A stretch of DNA of 11,572 bases, from contig DLOY01000061.1 of NCBI GenBank assembly GCA_002478545.1, positions 1,960 to 13,531 on the forward strand, read 5' to 3'. Position 1 is the first letter of the stretch. The number at the start of each line of letters is the position of its first letter. The notes under the pieces are model-generated. The model had not been told where the DNA came from, ran no database searches, and was given only the letters and a program-made list of their open reading frames with translations. Source of the stretch: Micrococcales bacterium UBA7472 (GTDB taxonomy: Bacteria > Actinomycetota > Actinomycetes > Actinomycetales > Microbacteriaceae). Positions 1 to 6,151 of the stretch are shown one piece after another. Both the position numbers and the translations under genes were made by a program.

Positions 1-794
1 TGCTTTCCAACCGAGTAACCGCGATTGCATACGAGACTGTTCAACTTCCAAATCGCCAACTTCCGCTACTGCAGCCGATGAGCGAGGTTGCTGGTCGACT
101 CTCAGCTCAAATCGGTGCTTACCAGCTAATGAAGACCAACGGTGGCATCGGTGTTTTGATGGGCGGGGTTCCCGGAACTCGTAAGGCAAAGGTTGTAGTA
201 ATCGGCGGCGGAGTTGCTGGCACTGAGGCGGCAACAGTTGCTCACGGCATGGGAGCCGATGTGACTGTGATCGATTTATCCATACCTAGACTTCGCGAGT
301 TGGATGCGCGTTTCTCTTCGCAGGTCAAGACCAAGGTTTCAACCTCCTACGAGATCGCAGCAGAACTCAAAGACGCAGATCTGGTCATCGGCTCAGTCTT
401 GATTCCGGGGGAGCGCGCTCCAAAGCTCGTTACCGATGAAATGGTCAAGGCGATGCGTCCAGGTTCAGTCTTGGTAGACATTGCTATCGACCAGGGTGGC
501 TGCTTTGAGCACTCAAGACCAACCACTCACGACAATCCAACCTACGAGGTCCACCAGAGCACCTATTACTGCGTGGCAAACATGCCAGGGGCAGTGCCAC
601 AGACCTCAACCCAAGCCCTCACAAATGCAACTTTGCCTTACCTCATGAAGTTGGCTGATTTGGGTTGGCAGCAGGCCTGTGCTCAAGATCCTGCACTTGC
701 ATTGGGGCTAAACACTCACGATGGTGCTCTCGCCAACGCTGCGGTCCACCACGCCTTCCCTGAACTGCCTTACAGGGACTTCGCAACGCTGTAG
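1..794 (+). CDS. ald: alanine dehydrogenase, C-terminal part (5' end outside window)
   Basis: NAD-dependent L-alanine dehydrogenase interconverts L-alanine and pyruvate plus ammonia in the cytoplasm. It is used in alanine catabolism and, in some actinobacteria, in redox balancing under low oxygen. The reading frame is open from base 3, so the gene runs in from the left; about 263 residues are visible of the usual ~370. Visible landmarks in order are an AYETVQL and PLLQPMSEVAGRLS stretch, a substrate-loop GGVPG, a Rossmann nucleotide site (VVVIGGGVAG) followed by the NAD-selecting Asp in VTVIDLS, the catalytic-Asp segment VDIAIDQGGCFE, and NMPGAVP near the C-terminus. The N-terminal pyruvate-binding Arg and Lys lie outside the window. 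The stop TAG ends at 794 and directly abuts the stop of the convergent small gene. The ATG at 78 is internal, not the start. Identification is very secure. Confidence 0.97.
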   Translation, partial: LSNRVTAIAYETVQLPNRQLPLLQPMSEVAGRLSAQIGAYQLMKTNGGIGVLMGGVPGTRKAKVVVIGGGVAGTEAATVAHGMGADVTVIDLSIPRLRELDARFSSQVKTKVSTSYEIAAELKDADLVIGSVLIPGERAPKLVTDEMVKAMRPGSVLVDIAIDQGGCFEHSRPTTHDNPTYEVHQSTYYCVANMPGAVPQTSTQALTNATLPYLMKLADLGWQQACAQDPALALGLNTHDGALANAAVHHAFPELPYRDFATL

Positions 795-1025
795 TTAGCG
801 CTTGCGCTTGTTGCGCCTAACCAGGGTGATTGTGATCGCTACCAATGTTGTGATGACTAGCACCCAAAGGGCGAGAGTGCGCTCTTGGGCAATGGATTCG
901 CAGCTGGTCCAGCCAGCCTGCTGAGCCTCTGGGGTGCAGGTCTCTGGGTCAAAAAAGCCAACCCACCAGGCCAGAATACCGACACCGGTAATGGTTGCCA
1001 GCATGGCTAGTGAGTTATTGCGCAT
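795..1025 (-). CDS. small two-helix membrane protein with an extracytoplasmic Cys pair
   Basis: A 76-residue protein I do not recognise. It has a hydrophobic segment at about residues 6-25, a polar loop at about 26-50 holding Cys30 and Cys42, a second hydrophobic segment at about 51-69, and a strongly basic tail (RRNKRKR). The positive-inside rule puts both ends in the cytoplasm and the loop with both cysteines outside. It starts 5 bases after the thioredoxin stop with only a weak AAGG before the ATG, so it is probably translated from the thioredoxin transcript. Its stop TAA abuts the ald stop with no gap. The cysteines may form a disulfide, which is inference. It could be a small envelope protein of unknown role; the neighbour alone does not prove a redox function. 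It is probably real because of its placement and clear topology. Confidence 0.72.
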   Translation of the reverse strand: MRNNSLAMLATITGVGILAWWVGFFDPETCTPEAQQAGWTSCESIAQERTLALWVLVITTLVAITITLVRRNKRKR

Positions 1026-1030
1026 TGGCC

Positions 1031-1390
1031 TTACTGCTGCTTTGCAATCTCGGCGCGAACCTCATCCATATCAAGAGCTTCGACTTTGCCAATCAAGTCT
1101 TCCAGCGCTGGTCCAGGCAGAGCGCCAGCCTGGTTGAAGAGCAAAATGCCGTCTCTAAAAATCATCAGGGTGGGGATCGAAGTGATTCCCGCCATGCCGG
1201 CCAGCTCCTGCTGTGCCTCAGTGTCTACTTTGCCAAATCTGATCTCTGGGTGAGACTCGGAGGACTTTTCAAAGATTGGGCCAAACATGCGGCAAGGGCC
1301 ACACCACTCCGCCCAGAAGTCCACCAACGTGATGCCATCTTTCTTGATGGTGGTTTCAAAGGTTTCGAGGGTCAGATCTAAAGTAGCCAT
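1031..1390 (-). CDS. trxA: thioredoxin
   Basis: A cytoplasmic thiol-disulfide oxidoreductase of 119 residues, close to the usual ~105-110 plus a short acidic/basic C-terminal extension. The classic active site WCGPC spans residues 29-33 (Cys30 and Cys33), preceded by the VDFWAEW strand and turn. The cis-proline motif SIPT puts the cis-Pro at residue 73, and the fold closes with a FRDG beta hairpin. It reduces disulfides in ribonucleotide reductase, peroxiredoxins and MsrA, and is itself reduced by thioredoxin reductase. The ATG lies 3 bases after the stop of the EamA transporter gene (TAAAAAATG), so it is probably the second gene of a three-gene operon and translationally coupled. There is no signal peptide, so this is not a ResA/TlpA-type secreted protein. 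The trxA symbol is by family; a genome may hold several paralogues. Confidence 0.93.
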   Translation of the reverse strand: MATLDLTLETFETTIKKDGITLVDFWAEWCGPCRMFGPIFEKSSESHPEIRFGKVDTEAQQELAGMAGITSIPTLMIFRDGILLFNQAGALPGPALEDLIGKVEALDMDEVRAEIAKQQ

Positions 1391-1393
1391 TTT

Positions 1394-2332
1394 TTACTCA
1401 ACTGTTTCTATTGTCTTTTGCTTCCGCGCGGTCTGAGCAAGCAGGATTCCGAGCACCACAACGATACCGCCCAGGGTTTGTGTGAGGGTTATGACTTCAC
1501 CCAACCAAAGAAGGGCAAAGAAGAAGGCAAGCACTGTCTCACTGGTAGCAATAATGCCAACGATGGTGGCGCTTAGATGACGCAACGCTAGGTAGCTGAA
1601 TGCCATGGGTAGGAAAGAGCCCATGACTCCCATCCAAACCAAAAGCACCCACAGCGGTAACTCTGTGCCACTGAGATTTCCAGTCAAATCGAGCTGGGTT
1701 CCCAAGGCGGAGAAATCAAAAGCTGGCCAGTTTGCGAACGGCAGGAACAAAAGCGTTGCCGTTGTCATGCCATAGAACATGGTCACGTTGGTGGGGAGAT
1801 TGCGTTGAATCCTCTCGCCGGAGATGAAGTAGAAAGTCAGTGATGCCGCTGCTGCGATACCCCACAGCACGCCTTCTGGGTTCAGGGTCGAATCCCAAAC
1901 CTGGCCAACTACCGCCAAACCGCCAAGGACGAGTGCGGCACCAAGCCAGATTTGTTTCTTCACCGACTCGCTGAAAAACAGCATCATGATGATTGGAACC
2001 CATAGCACCGCGGTGTATTCAATCAAGAGTGCAATCCCCACCGGTAGCTTCACGACGGCGAGCGAATAGGTCCACTGCAGAGCGCCTACACCGACGATCC
2101 CGAGCAGAATTAGCGGCGGAATCTGCTTTGCCTTCACGCGAAGGGCGGATCGATTTGCAATTAGCGCCCAGATCAGGGCGATGGTTGCGGAGAAGATCGA
2201 TCGGATAAAGACGACTTGCTCAGCGGACAGCCCAGATTGAATGATCACTTTTGTAGTCGAGGCATTCAGGCCGAAAAGCAGTGCGGCGGTCAGTGCAAAG
2301 ATGACGCCGAGAGTTGGGTGCTTTTGAGTCAA
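1394..2332 (-). CDS. EamA/DMT-family transporter (10 predicted TM helices)
   Basis: A polytopic inner-membrane protein of 312 residues with the two-fold repeat typical of the drug/metabolite transporter superfamily. The first EamA half is at about residues 8-140 and the second at about 157-300, each with roughly five hydrophobic segments. Residues such as AALLFGLNA in the first helix and a late ATSETVLAFFFALLWLGE stretch match EamA/RhtA-like exporters. The substrate cannot be read from sequence; relatives export amino acids or other metabolites. The start is TTG at 2332: an in-frame stop immediately precedes it, there is no usable Met nearby, and an AGGA(AG) Shine-Dalgarno lies about 7-10 bases upstream. 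It heads the operon EamA - thioredoxin - small membrane protein. Its promoter must lie in the 62 bp shared with divergent msrA. Confidence 0.9.
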   Translation of the reverse strand: MTQKHPTLGVIFALTAALLFGLNASTTKVIIQSGLSAEQVVFIRSIFSATIALIWALIANRSALRVKAKQIPPLILLGIVGVGALQWTYSLAVVKLPVGIALLIEYTAVLWVPIIMMLFFSESVKKQIWLGAALVLGGLAVVGQVWDSTLNPEGVLWGIAAAASLTFYFISGERIQRNLPTNVTMFYGMTTATLLFLPFANWPAFDFSALGTQLDLTGNLSGTELPLWVLLVWMGVMGSFLPMAFSYLALRHLSATIVGIIATSETVLAFFFALLWLGEVITLTQTLGGIVVVLGILLAQTARKQKTIETVE

Positions 2333-2394
2333 TTAGGCTTCCTAAAGGACCACGCATCGGGAAGCGAGGTCTTGGAAAGTGAGTTTAGTTACCC
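2333..2394. promoter_or_regulatory. divergent promoter region, EamA operon / msrA
   Basis: These 62 bp separate two divergent starts and so must carry both promoters. On the minus strand TAAACT (2387-2382) fits the TANNNT -10 pattern and would start the EamA transcript near 2375. For msrA I see only a weak -10-like TTTAGT (2384-2389) and a purine-rich GGAAAGTGAG (2374-2383) that may be an imperfect ribosome site. Neither start site can be fixed from sequence alone. Confidence 0.4.
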
Positions 2395-2913
2395 ATGACA
2401 AAATTCGTTCTAGGCGGCGGCTGCTTCTGGTGTCTTGACTCCGCTTACTCTCAGTTCAAAGGTATCTCCGATGTGACCTGCGGCTACACAGGTGGTCACA
2501 AGGCAAATCCCAGCTATGAACAAGTTTGTGATGGAAACACAGGTCACGCCGAGGTTGTGAGCATCGAGTTTGATGAGAGTGTGATTTCCTCTGATGACGT
2601 TCTTGATATCTTTTTCACGCTGCACGATCCAACGCAACTCAACCGTCAGGGCAATGACATCGGCACTCAGTATCGATCCTCTATGTTCTTCGTTGATGGG
2701 CAGCGTGAGATTTTCCAGGCCGCTCTTGAGCGCTCAAAAGCAATCTGGGGCGATGCCGTGGTTACAGAAATAACGGAACTAGGGGAGTTCTACCCTGCCG
2801 AGGACTACCACCAAGATTTCTTCGCCAAGAATCCCACTCAGGGCTACTGCGTAGCAGTAGTGGCTCCAAAGGTCGCGAAAGTCCGTTCGAAGTTCACGCA
2901 CCTACTTCGCTAA
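2395..2913 (+). CDS. msrA: peptide-methionine (S)-S-oxide reductase MsrA
   Basis: Reduces the S-epimer of methionine sulfoxide, free or in proteins, in the cytoplasm. The 172-residue length is typical. The catalytic motif GCFWC sits at residues 9-13 with Cys10 as nucleophile. Family blocks follow: GYTGG (30-34), NTGHAEVV (48-55), HDPTQLNRQGNDIGTQYRS (77-95) and YHQDF (138-142). Cys152 in QGYC matches the usual recycling cysteine, which forms the disulfide reduced by thioredoxin. Extra cysteines at 29 and 45 are not standard catalytic positions. The ATG at 2395 gives the canonical short N-terminus just before the catalytic loop. It is divergent from the EamA-thioredoxin operon, so the reductant gene lies across the promoter region. 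A function in repair of oxidised proteins is well supported. Confidence 0.97.
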   Translation: MTKFVLGGGCFWCLDSAYSQFKGISDVTCGYTGGHKANPSYEQVCDGNTGHAEVVSIEFDESVISSDDVLDIFFTLHDPTQLNRQGNDIGTQYRSSMFFVDGQREIFQAALERSKAIWGDAVVTEITELGEFYPAEDYHQDFFAKNPTQGYCVAVVAPKVAKVRSKFTHLLR

Positions 2914-2933
2914 CAAAAAGCTGACAACCTAAG

Positions 2934-2942
2934 TTATCCACA
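2934..2942 (+). promoter_or_regulatory. perfect DnaA-box match upstream of ssb paralogue
   Basis: TTATCCACA matches the bacterial DnaA-box consensus at all nine positions. It lies alone in the 98-bp gap between msrA and the SSB gene, about 70 bases before the SSB start. A CTGACA resembling a -35 element is at 2921-2926, which would put the box between -35 and -10; the -10 itself is unclear. A perfect 9-mer by chance in a gap this short is unlikely, but one isolated box does not make an origin. A regulatory role is inference. Confidence 0.45.
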
Positions 2943-3011
2943 GCTTTACAAGCATCCCTTTGGCTGAGGTCTGGCACTTGCAACACTGGGTGAAACAACC
3001 TAGGAGGGCAA

Positions 3012-3425
3012 ATGTCAGAACAAATCACAGTCTCGGGACTCGTAGCGACAGACGTTAAGCGTCGCGAGACCGCCGACAACCTACTCATGTGTAGTTTTCG
3101 ACTCGCGGCAAATTCGCGTAGGTTCGATGCGACCAAAAACACCTGGACCACGACCTCAACCAATTGGTTTACCGTGGTCGCATTTCGTCAGCTAGCCAAA
3201 AACATTCTTGACTCTGTCAGCAAGGGCGATCGAATCGTGGTGGCAGGCAAACTCAAGATTCGCGACTGGGACAACGGTGATCGCTCAGGAACCTCAGTGG
3301 AAATTGATGCCGATCATGTTGGTCTGGATCTGAACTTTGGCGTCAGCAGTTTTGATCGAGTAGCGATTCGACCAGATGAGGACGAACTCGAAGAGGATCT
3401 GGAGGAAGAGCTCCAGCCGGCCTAA
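3012..3425 (+). CDS. ssb: single-stranded DNA-binding protein paralogue (SsbB-like)
   Basis: A 137-residue SSB-family protein with one OB fold at about residues 1-110. It has the usual N-terminal strand (ITVSGLVATDV), a basic patch (ANSRRFD), the NWFTVVAF block and an RIVVAGKL strand; Trp45, Trp52 and Trp86 are candidate stacking residues. The tail from residue 121 is strongly acidic (DEDELEEDLEEEL) but ends in QPA, without the DDDIPF-type tip by which the replicative SSB recruits partner proteins. The linker is also much shorter than in actinobacterial SsbA. This fits the second actinobacterial SSB, linked in other species to recombination or transformation rather than bulk replication. An AGGAGG at 3002-3007, four bases before the ATG, fixes the start. 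From memory, SSB beside ettA also occurs in M. tuberculosis (Rv2478c/Rv2477c). Confidence 0.88.
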   Translation: MSEQITVSGLVATDVKRRETADNLLMCSFRLAANSRRFDATKNTWTTTSTNWFTVVAFRQLAKNILDSVSKGDRIVVAGKLKIRDWDNGDRSGTSVEIDADHVGLDLNFGVSSFDRVAIRPDEDELEEDLEEELQPA

Positions 3426-3470
3426 TAGAAGTCGATCAGCGATCCCCCCAAGCAAAGCTGGTCGATCCCG

Positions 3471-3538
3471 AAATCCCTCTTCGTCAACCTAGGCCCCAGG
3501 TCAGCTAAGCTTTCCGAGGCGTTGGCGAAGAGGGATTT
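3471..3538 (+). repeat. long inverted repeat in the ssb-ettA gap / ettA leader
   Basis: Left arm 3471-3488 and right arm 3521-3538 are complementary over 18 positions with a single U-G wobble (3484:3525), separated by a 32-base loop. The right arm can instead form a local hairpin with GGCGAA (3524-3529) paired to TTCGCC (3538-3543) around an 8-base loop, so the two structures exclude each other. The ettA ribosome site AAGGA (3552-3556) follows closely. A TANNNT element (TAAGCT, 3506-3511) lies in the loop. The large loop and short T run argue against a plain intrinsic terminator. A regulatory leader is the better reading, though function is inferred. Confidence 0.6.
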
Positions 3539-3562
3539 TCGCCTGAGAAATAAGGATGCAAA

Positions 3563-5245
3563 TTGGCTGAATTTATCTACCAGATGATCAAGGCTCGCAA
3601 GGCACACGGCGACAAGGTCATTCTTGACGATGTCACGCTTGCCTTCTATCCCGGAGCGAAGATTGGCGTCGTTGGCCCAAACGGAGCCGGTAAGTCATCG
3701 GTCTTGAAGATTATGGCCGGGTTGGACACACCATCAAATGGTGAGGCTCGTCTTTCGCCCGGTTACAGCGTTGGAATTTTGATGCAGGAACCTCCACTGA
3801 ACGAGGAGAAAACGGTTCTTGGCAATGTTGAAGAGGCCGTTGGGGAGCTCAAGAGCAAAATCGACCGCTTCAACGAGATTTCTGCAGAGTTGGCAAACCC
3901 GGACGCTGACTACGACTCCTTGCTCTCTGAGATGGGAAGCCTGCAGGAAGAGATTGATGCGCAAAACGGCTGGGATCTTGAGAATCAGCTTGAGCAGGCG
4001 ATGGATGCTCTGCGCTGCCCCCCAGGTGACACTCCGGTAACCCACCTATCCGGTGGCGAGCGTCGACGCGTTGCACTCTGCAAGCTACTTTTGCAAAAGC
4101 CAGATTTGCTTTTGTTGGATGAGCCAACAAACCACCTCGATGCCGAGAGCGTGCTTTGGCTAGAGCAGCACCTCGCGAAGTATCCGGGTGCCGTATTGGC
4201 TGTAACTCACGACCGCTACTTCCTCGACAACGTAGCGGAGTGGATCTTGGAGCTTGACCGAGGACGCGCTTACCCCTATGAGGGCAACTACTCAACTTAT
4301 CTAGAGAAGAAGGCCGAGCGTCTCTCAGTTCAGGGCAAGAAGGATGCCAAGCTAGCCAAGCGATTGGCGGATGAGCTTGAGTGGGTTAGGTCCTCGCCAA
4401 AGGCAAAGCAGACTAAGTCCAAGGCTCGTCTGGCTCGATATGAAGAGATGGCTGCCGAAGCTGAAAAGACTAGAAAGCTAGATTTCGAGGAGATTCAGAT
4501 TCCACCTGGACCTCGACTTGGAAATGTGGTTATCGAAGCCAAGAACATCTCGAAAGGTTTTGACGGCAGGCCACTGTTTAGCAACTTGAGCTTCTCGCTC
4601 CCTCGCAACGGCATCGTCGGAATCATCGGTCCGAACGGTGTCGGAAAGTCAACTCTCTTTAAGTGCATTACCGGCCTACATGAGTTGGACTCTGGCGATC
4701 TGAAGGTTGGTGAAACTGTAAAGATTTCCTACGTTGACCAAAACCGTGCGGGAATTGACCCCAACAAATCCCTGTGGGAAGTTGTGTCGGGCGGGCTTGA
4801 TTTCATAACCGTAGGTCAGGTTGAAATGCCATCGAGGGCTTATGTCGCAGCTTTTGGATTCAAGGGTGGCGACCAGCAAAAGAAGGCGGGTGTGCTCTCC
4901 GGTGGTGAGCGCAACCGTTTAAACCTGGCGTTGACCCTGAAGCAGGGTGGAAACTTGTTGCTCTTGGACGAGCCGACAAACGACCTTGATGTTGAGACCT
5001 TGGCCTCTTTGGAAAATGCCCTGCTTGAGTTCCCAGGTTGTGCTGTGGTGATTACTCACGATCGCTGGTTCCTTGACCGCGTTGCAAGCCACATCTTGGC
5101 TTATGAGGGCACTGATGAAAACCCCGATCAGTGGTACTGGTTCGAAGGAAACTTTGAGGCCTATGAGGCCAACAAGATTGAGCGACTCGGTCCCGAAGCT
5201 GCAAAGCCGCACCGCTCGACCTACCGTCGACTAACTCGCGACTAG
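3563..5245 (+). CDS. ettA: energy-dependent translational throttle protein EttA (ABC-F ATPase)
   Basis: A soluble ABC-F protein of 560 residues, the normal EttA length, with two ATPase domains and no membrane segments. EttA binds the ribosomal E site and gates entry into elongation according to the ATP/ADP ratio. Domain 1 has Walker A GPNGAGKS (38-45), an arm insert of charged helices (about 95-145), signature LSGGE (162-166), Walker B ending in Asp186-Glu187 and the THD switch. A basic PtIM-type linker spans about 240-310. Domain 2 has GPNGVGKS (356-363), LSGGE (445-449), Asp469-Glu470 and a second THD. Both catalytic glutamates are present. The start is TTG at 3563, supported by AAGGA at 3552-3556 and the canonical MAEFIY N-terminus. 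It ends in a 4-bp overlap with the convergent thioesterase gene. Its leader carries a large inverted repeat. Confidence 0.96.
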   Translation: MAEFIYQMIKARKAHGDKVILDDVTLAFYPGAKIGVVGPNGAGKSSVLKIMAGLDTPSNGEARLSPGYSVGILMQEPPLNEEKTVLGNVEEAVGELKSKIDRFNEISAELANPDADYDSLLSEMGSLQEEIDAQNGWDLENQLEQAMDALRCPPGDTPVTHLSGGERRRVALCKLLLQKPDLLLLDEPTNHLDAESVLWLEQHLAKYPGAVLAVTHDRYFLDNVAEWILELDRGRAYPYEGNYSTYLEKKAERLSVQGKKDAKLAKRLADELEWVRSSPKAKQTKSKARLARYEEMAAEAEKTRKLDFEEIQIPPGPRLGNVVIEAKNISKGFDGRPLFSNLSFSLPRNGIVGIIGPNGVGKSTLFKCITGLHELDSGDLKVGETVKISYVDQNRAGIDPNKSLWEVVSGGLDFITVGQVEMPSRAYVAAFGFKGGDQQKKAGVLSGGERNRLNLALTLKQGGNLLLLDEPTNDLDVETLASLENALLEFPGCAVVITHDRWFLDRVASHILAYEGTDENPDQWYWFEGNFEAYEANKIERLGPEAAKPHRSTYRRLTRD

Positions 5246-6117
5246 GAAACCTCAGGCACTCTCACCATGCCTTCTTGGGCACATGTTGCAACCAGTTCAC
5301 CCGATTGGTTGAAGATCTTTCCGATGGACAGGCCTCTGCCGCCTTGGGCGGATGGGCTTTCTTGAACATACAGGTGCCACTGATCAACCTTTGTGGGGCG
5401 GTGGAACCACATGGCATGATCCAAGCTCGCTGAGCTGAGACCGGGATGTGCCCAGGCTATGCCGTGGCGCTTGAGAATTGGCTCGAGTATCGAGTAATCC
5501 GAAGCGTAGGCAAGTGCTGCTGAGTTCAATGCTGGGTCCACTGAGAATTCCCCAAGGGCCCTAAACCAAACCATTTGGTTTGCAGTACTGTCCTTTGGGG
5601 CCCTGAAGTAGAGCGGACCGTTCACATGTCTAAGGTCAAAGGGTCTCGCTTTAGACCAATACTCCGCAATTGGGTGATCGATTTGACCCAATAACGCTGC
5701 GGCCGAAGGCAGTGTCTGTGGATCGGGGACCCCAACGGGGAAGTCAGTCCTGTGTTCCAATCCGGGAGAGTGTTCTTGAAATGAGGCAATCATGGAGAAG
5801 ATGGGGACATCGTTTTGCAGAGCGTGCACTCTACGGGCACTGAAGCTTTTTCCATCACGAAGAATCTCCACCGAGAATCGAATCTCAAGATTGATATCTC
5901 CCGGCCTCAGAAAATACGAGTGCAGCGAGTGAACCGGCCTGGATTCATCCACGGTTCGCTGAGCTGCGGTAAGAGCTTGAGCCAATACTTGACCGCCGAA
6001 CACACGACCGTGTGGCATCCATTGGGTTTCACCAAGAAATTCAGTTGCGGACAATTGTTTGAGATCGAGCACTCTGAGTAAGTCTTGCACTGGATCATTT
6101 GGGATGGCGATGGTCAT
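5242..6117 (-). CDS. tesB: acyl-CoA thioesterase II
   Basis: A cytoplasmic hydrolase that splits acyl-CoA into free fatty acid and CoA. Its 291 residues form the tandem (double) hot-dog fold usual for TesB. The N-terminal hot dog shows GRVFGGQVLAQAL (37-49) and HSLHSYFLRPGD (63-74). The C-terminal one shows YASDYSIL, SLDHAMWFHRP (231-241) and CAQEGMVR. By comparison with the E. coli triad Asp204-Thr228-Gln278, the equivalents here are Asp207, Ser231 and Gln281, so the hydroxyl residue is Ser instead of Thr. The ATG at 6117 is preceded by AGGGGA at good spacing. The gene points towards ettA and overlaps its stop by 4 bp (CTAG serving both strands). It is transcribed divergently from the hypothetical gene at 6152. 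Physiological substrates cannot be told from sequence. Confidence 0.94.
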   Translation of the reverse strand: MTIAIPNDPVQDLLRVLDLKQLSATEFLGETQWMPHGRVFGGQVLAQALTAAQRTVDESRPVHSLHSYFLRPGDINLEIRFSVEILRDGKSFSARRVHALQNDVPIFSMIASFQEHSPGLEHRTDFPVGVPDPQTLPSAAALLGQIDHPIAEYWSKARPFDLRHVNGPLYFRAPKDSTANQMVWFRALGEFSVDPALNSAALAYASDYSILEPILKRHGIAWAHPGLSSASLDHAMWFHRPTKVDQWHLYVQESPSAQGGRGLSIGKIFNQSGELVATCAQEGMVRVPEVS

Positions 6118-6136
6118 TATTTCCCCTGTTCAGCGC

Positions 6137-6143
6137 TAGTTTA
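6137..6143. promoter_or_regulatory. symmetric bidirectional -10 element (tesB / hypothetical gene)
   Basis: Seven bases, TAGTTTA, read as a TANNNT -10 element on both strands: TAGTTT on plus (6137-6142) and TAAACT on minus (6143-6138). On plus, initiation about 7 bases downstream would fall at 6149-6152, giving a leaderless or nearly leaderless mRNA for the ATG at 6152, which has no Shine-Dalgarno. On minus, the start would leave a leader of about 14 bases carrying AGGGGA before tesB. The whole gap is 34 bp, so the two promoters must overlap in some way. Confidence 0.45.
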
Positions 6144-6151
6144 GAACTCTC

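Noticed and set aside
78..80. ATG at 78 as the true start of alanine dehydrogenase
   Set aside because: The same frame is open back to base 3 and encodes conserved Ald sequence (AYETVQL), so the gene begins before the window.
995..1381. 128-codon plus-strand open frame opposite thioredoxin
   Set aside because: Lies antisense to a certain thioredoxin gene; no family resemblance.
2934..2942. A replication origin near the DnaA box
   Set aside because: Only one box, no AT-rich unwinding region, and no dnaA/dnaN/gyrB neighbours.
2916..2947. AAAGCTG...CAGCTTT inverted repeat after msrA as an intrinsic terminator
   Set aside because: The stem is only 7 bp with a 17-base loop and no following T run, and it overlaps the DnaA-box region; too weak to call a terminator.
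3431..3467. Direct repeats GTCGATC at 3431-3437 and 3461-3467
   Set aside because: Seven bases only, with no third copy; compatible with chance, and no regulator context.
3870..4295. 141-codon minus-strand open frame inside ettA
   Set aside because: Arg/Ser-rich translation without recognisable motifs, lying wholly within a secure ABC-F gene.
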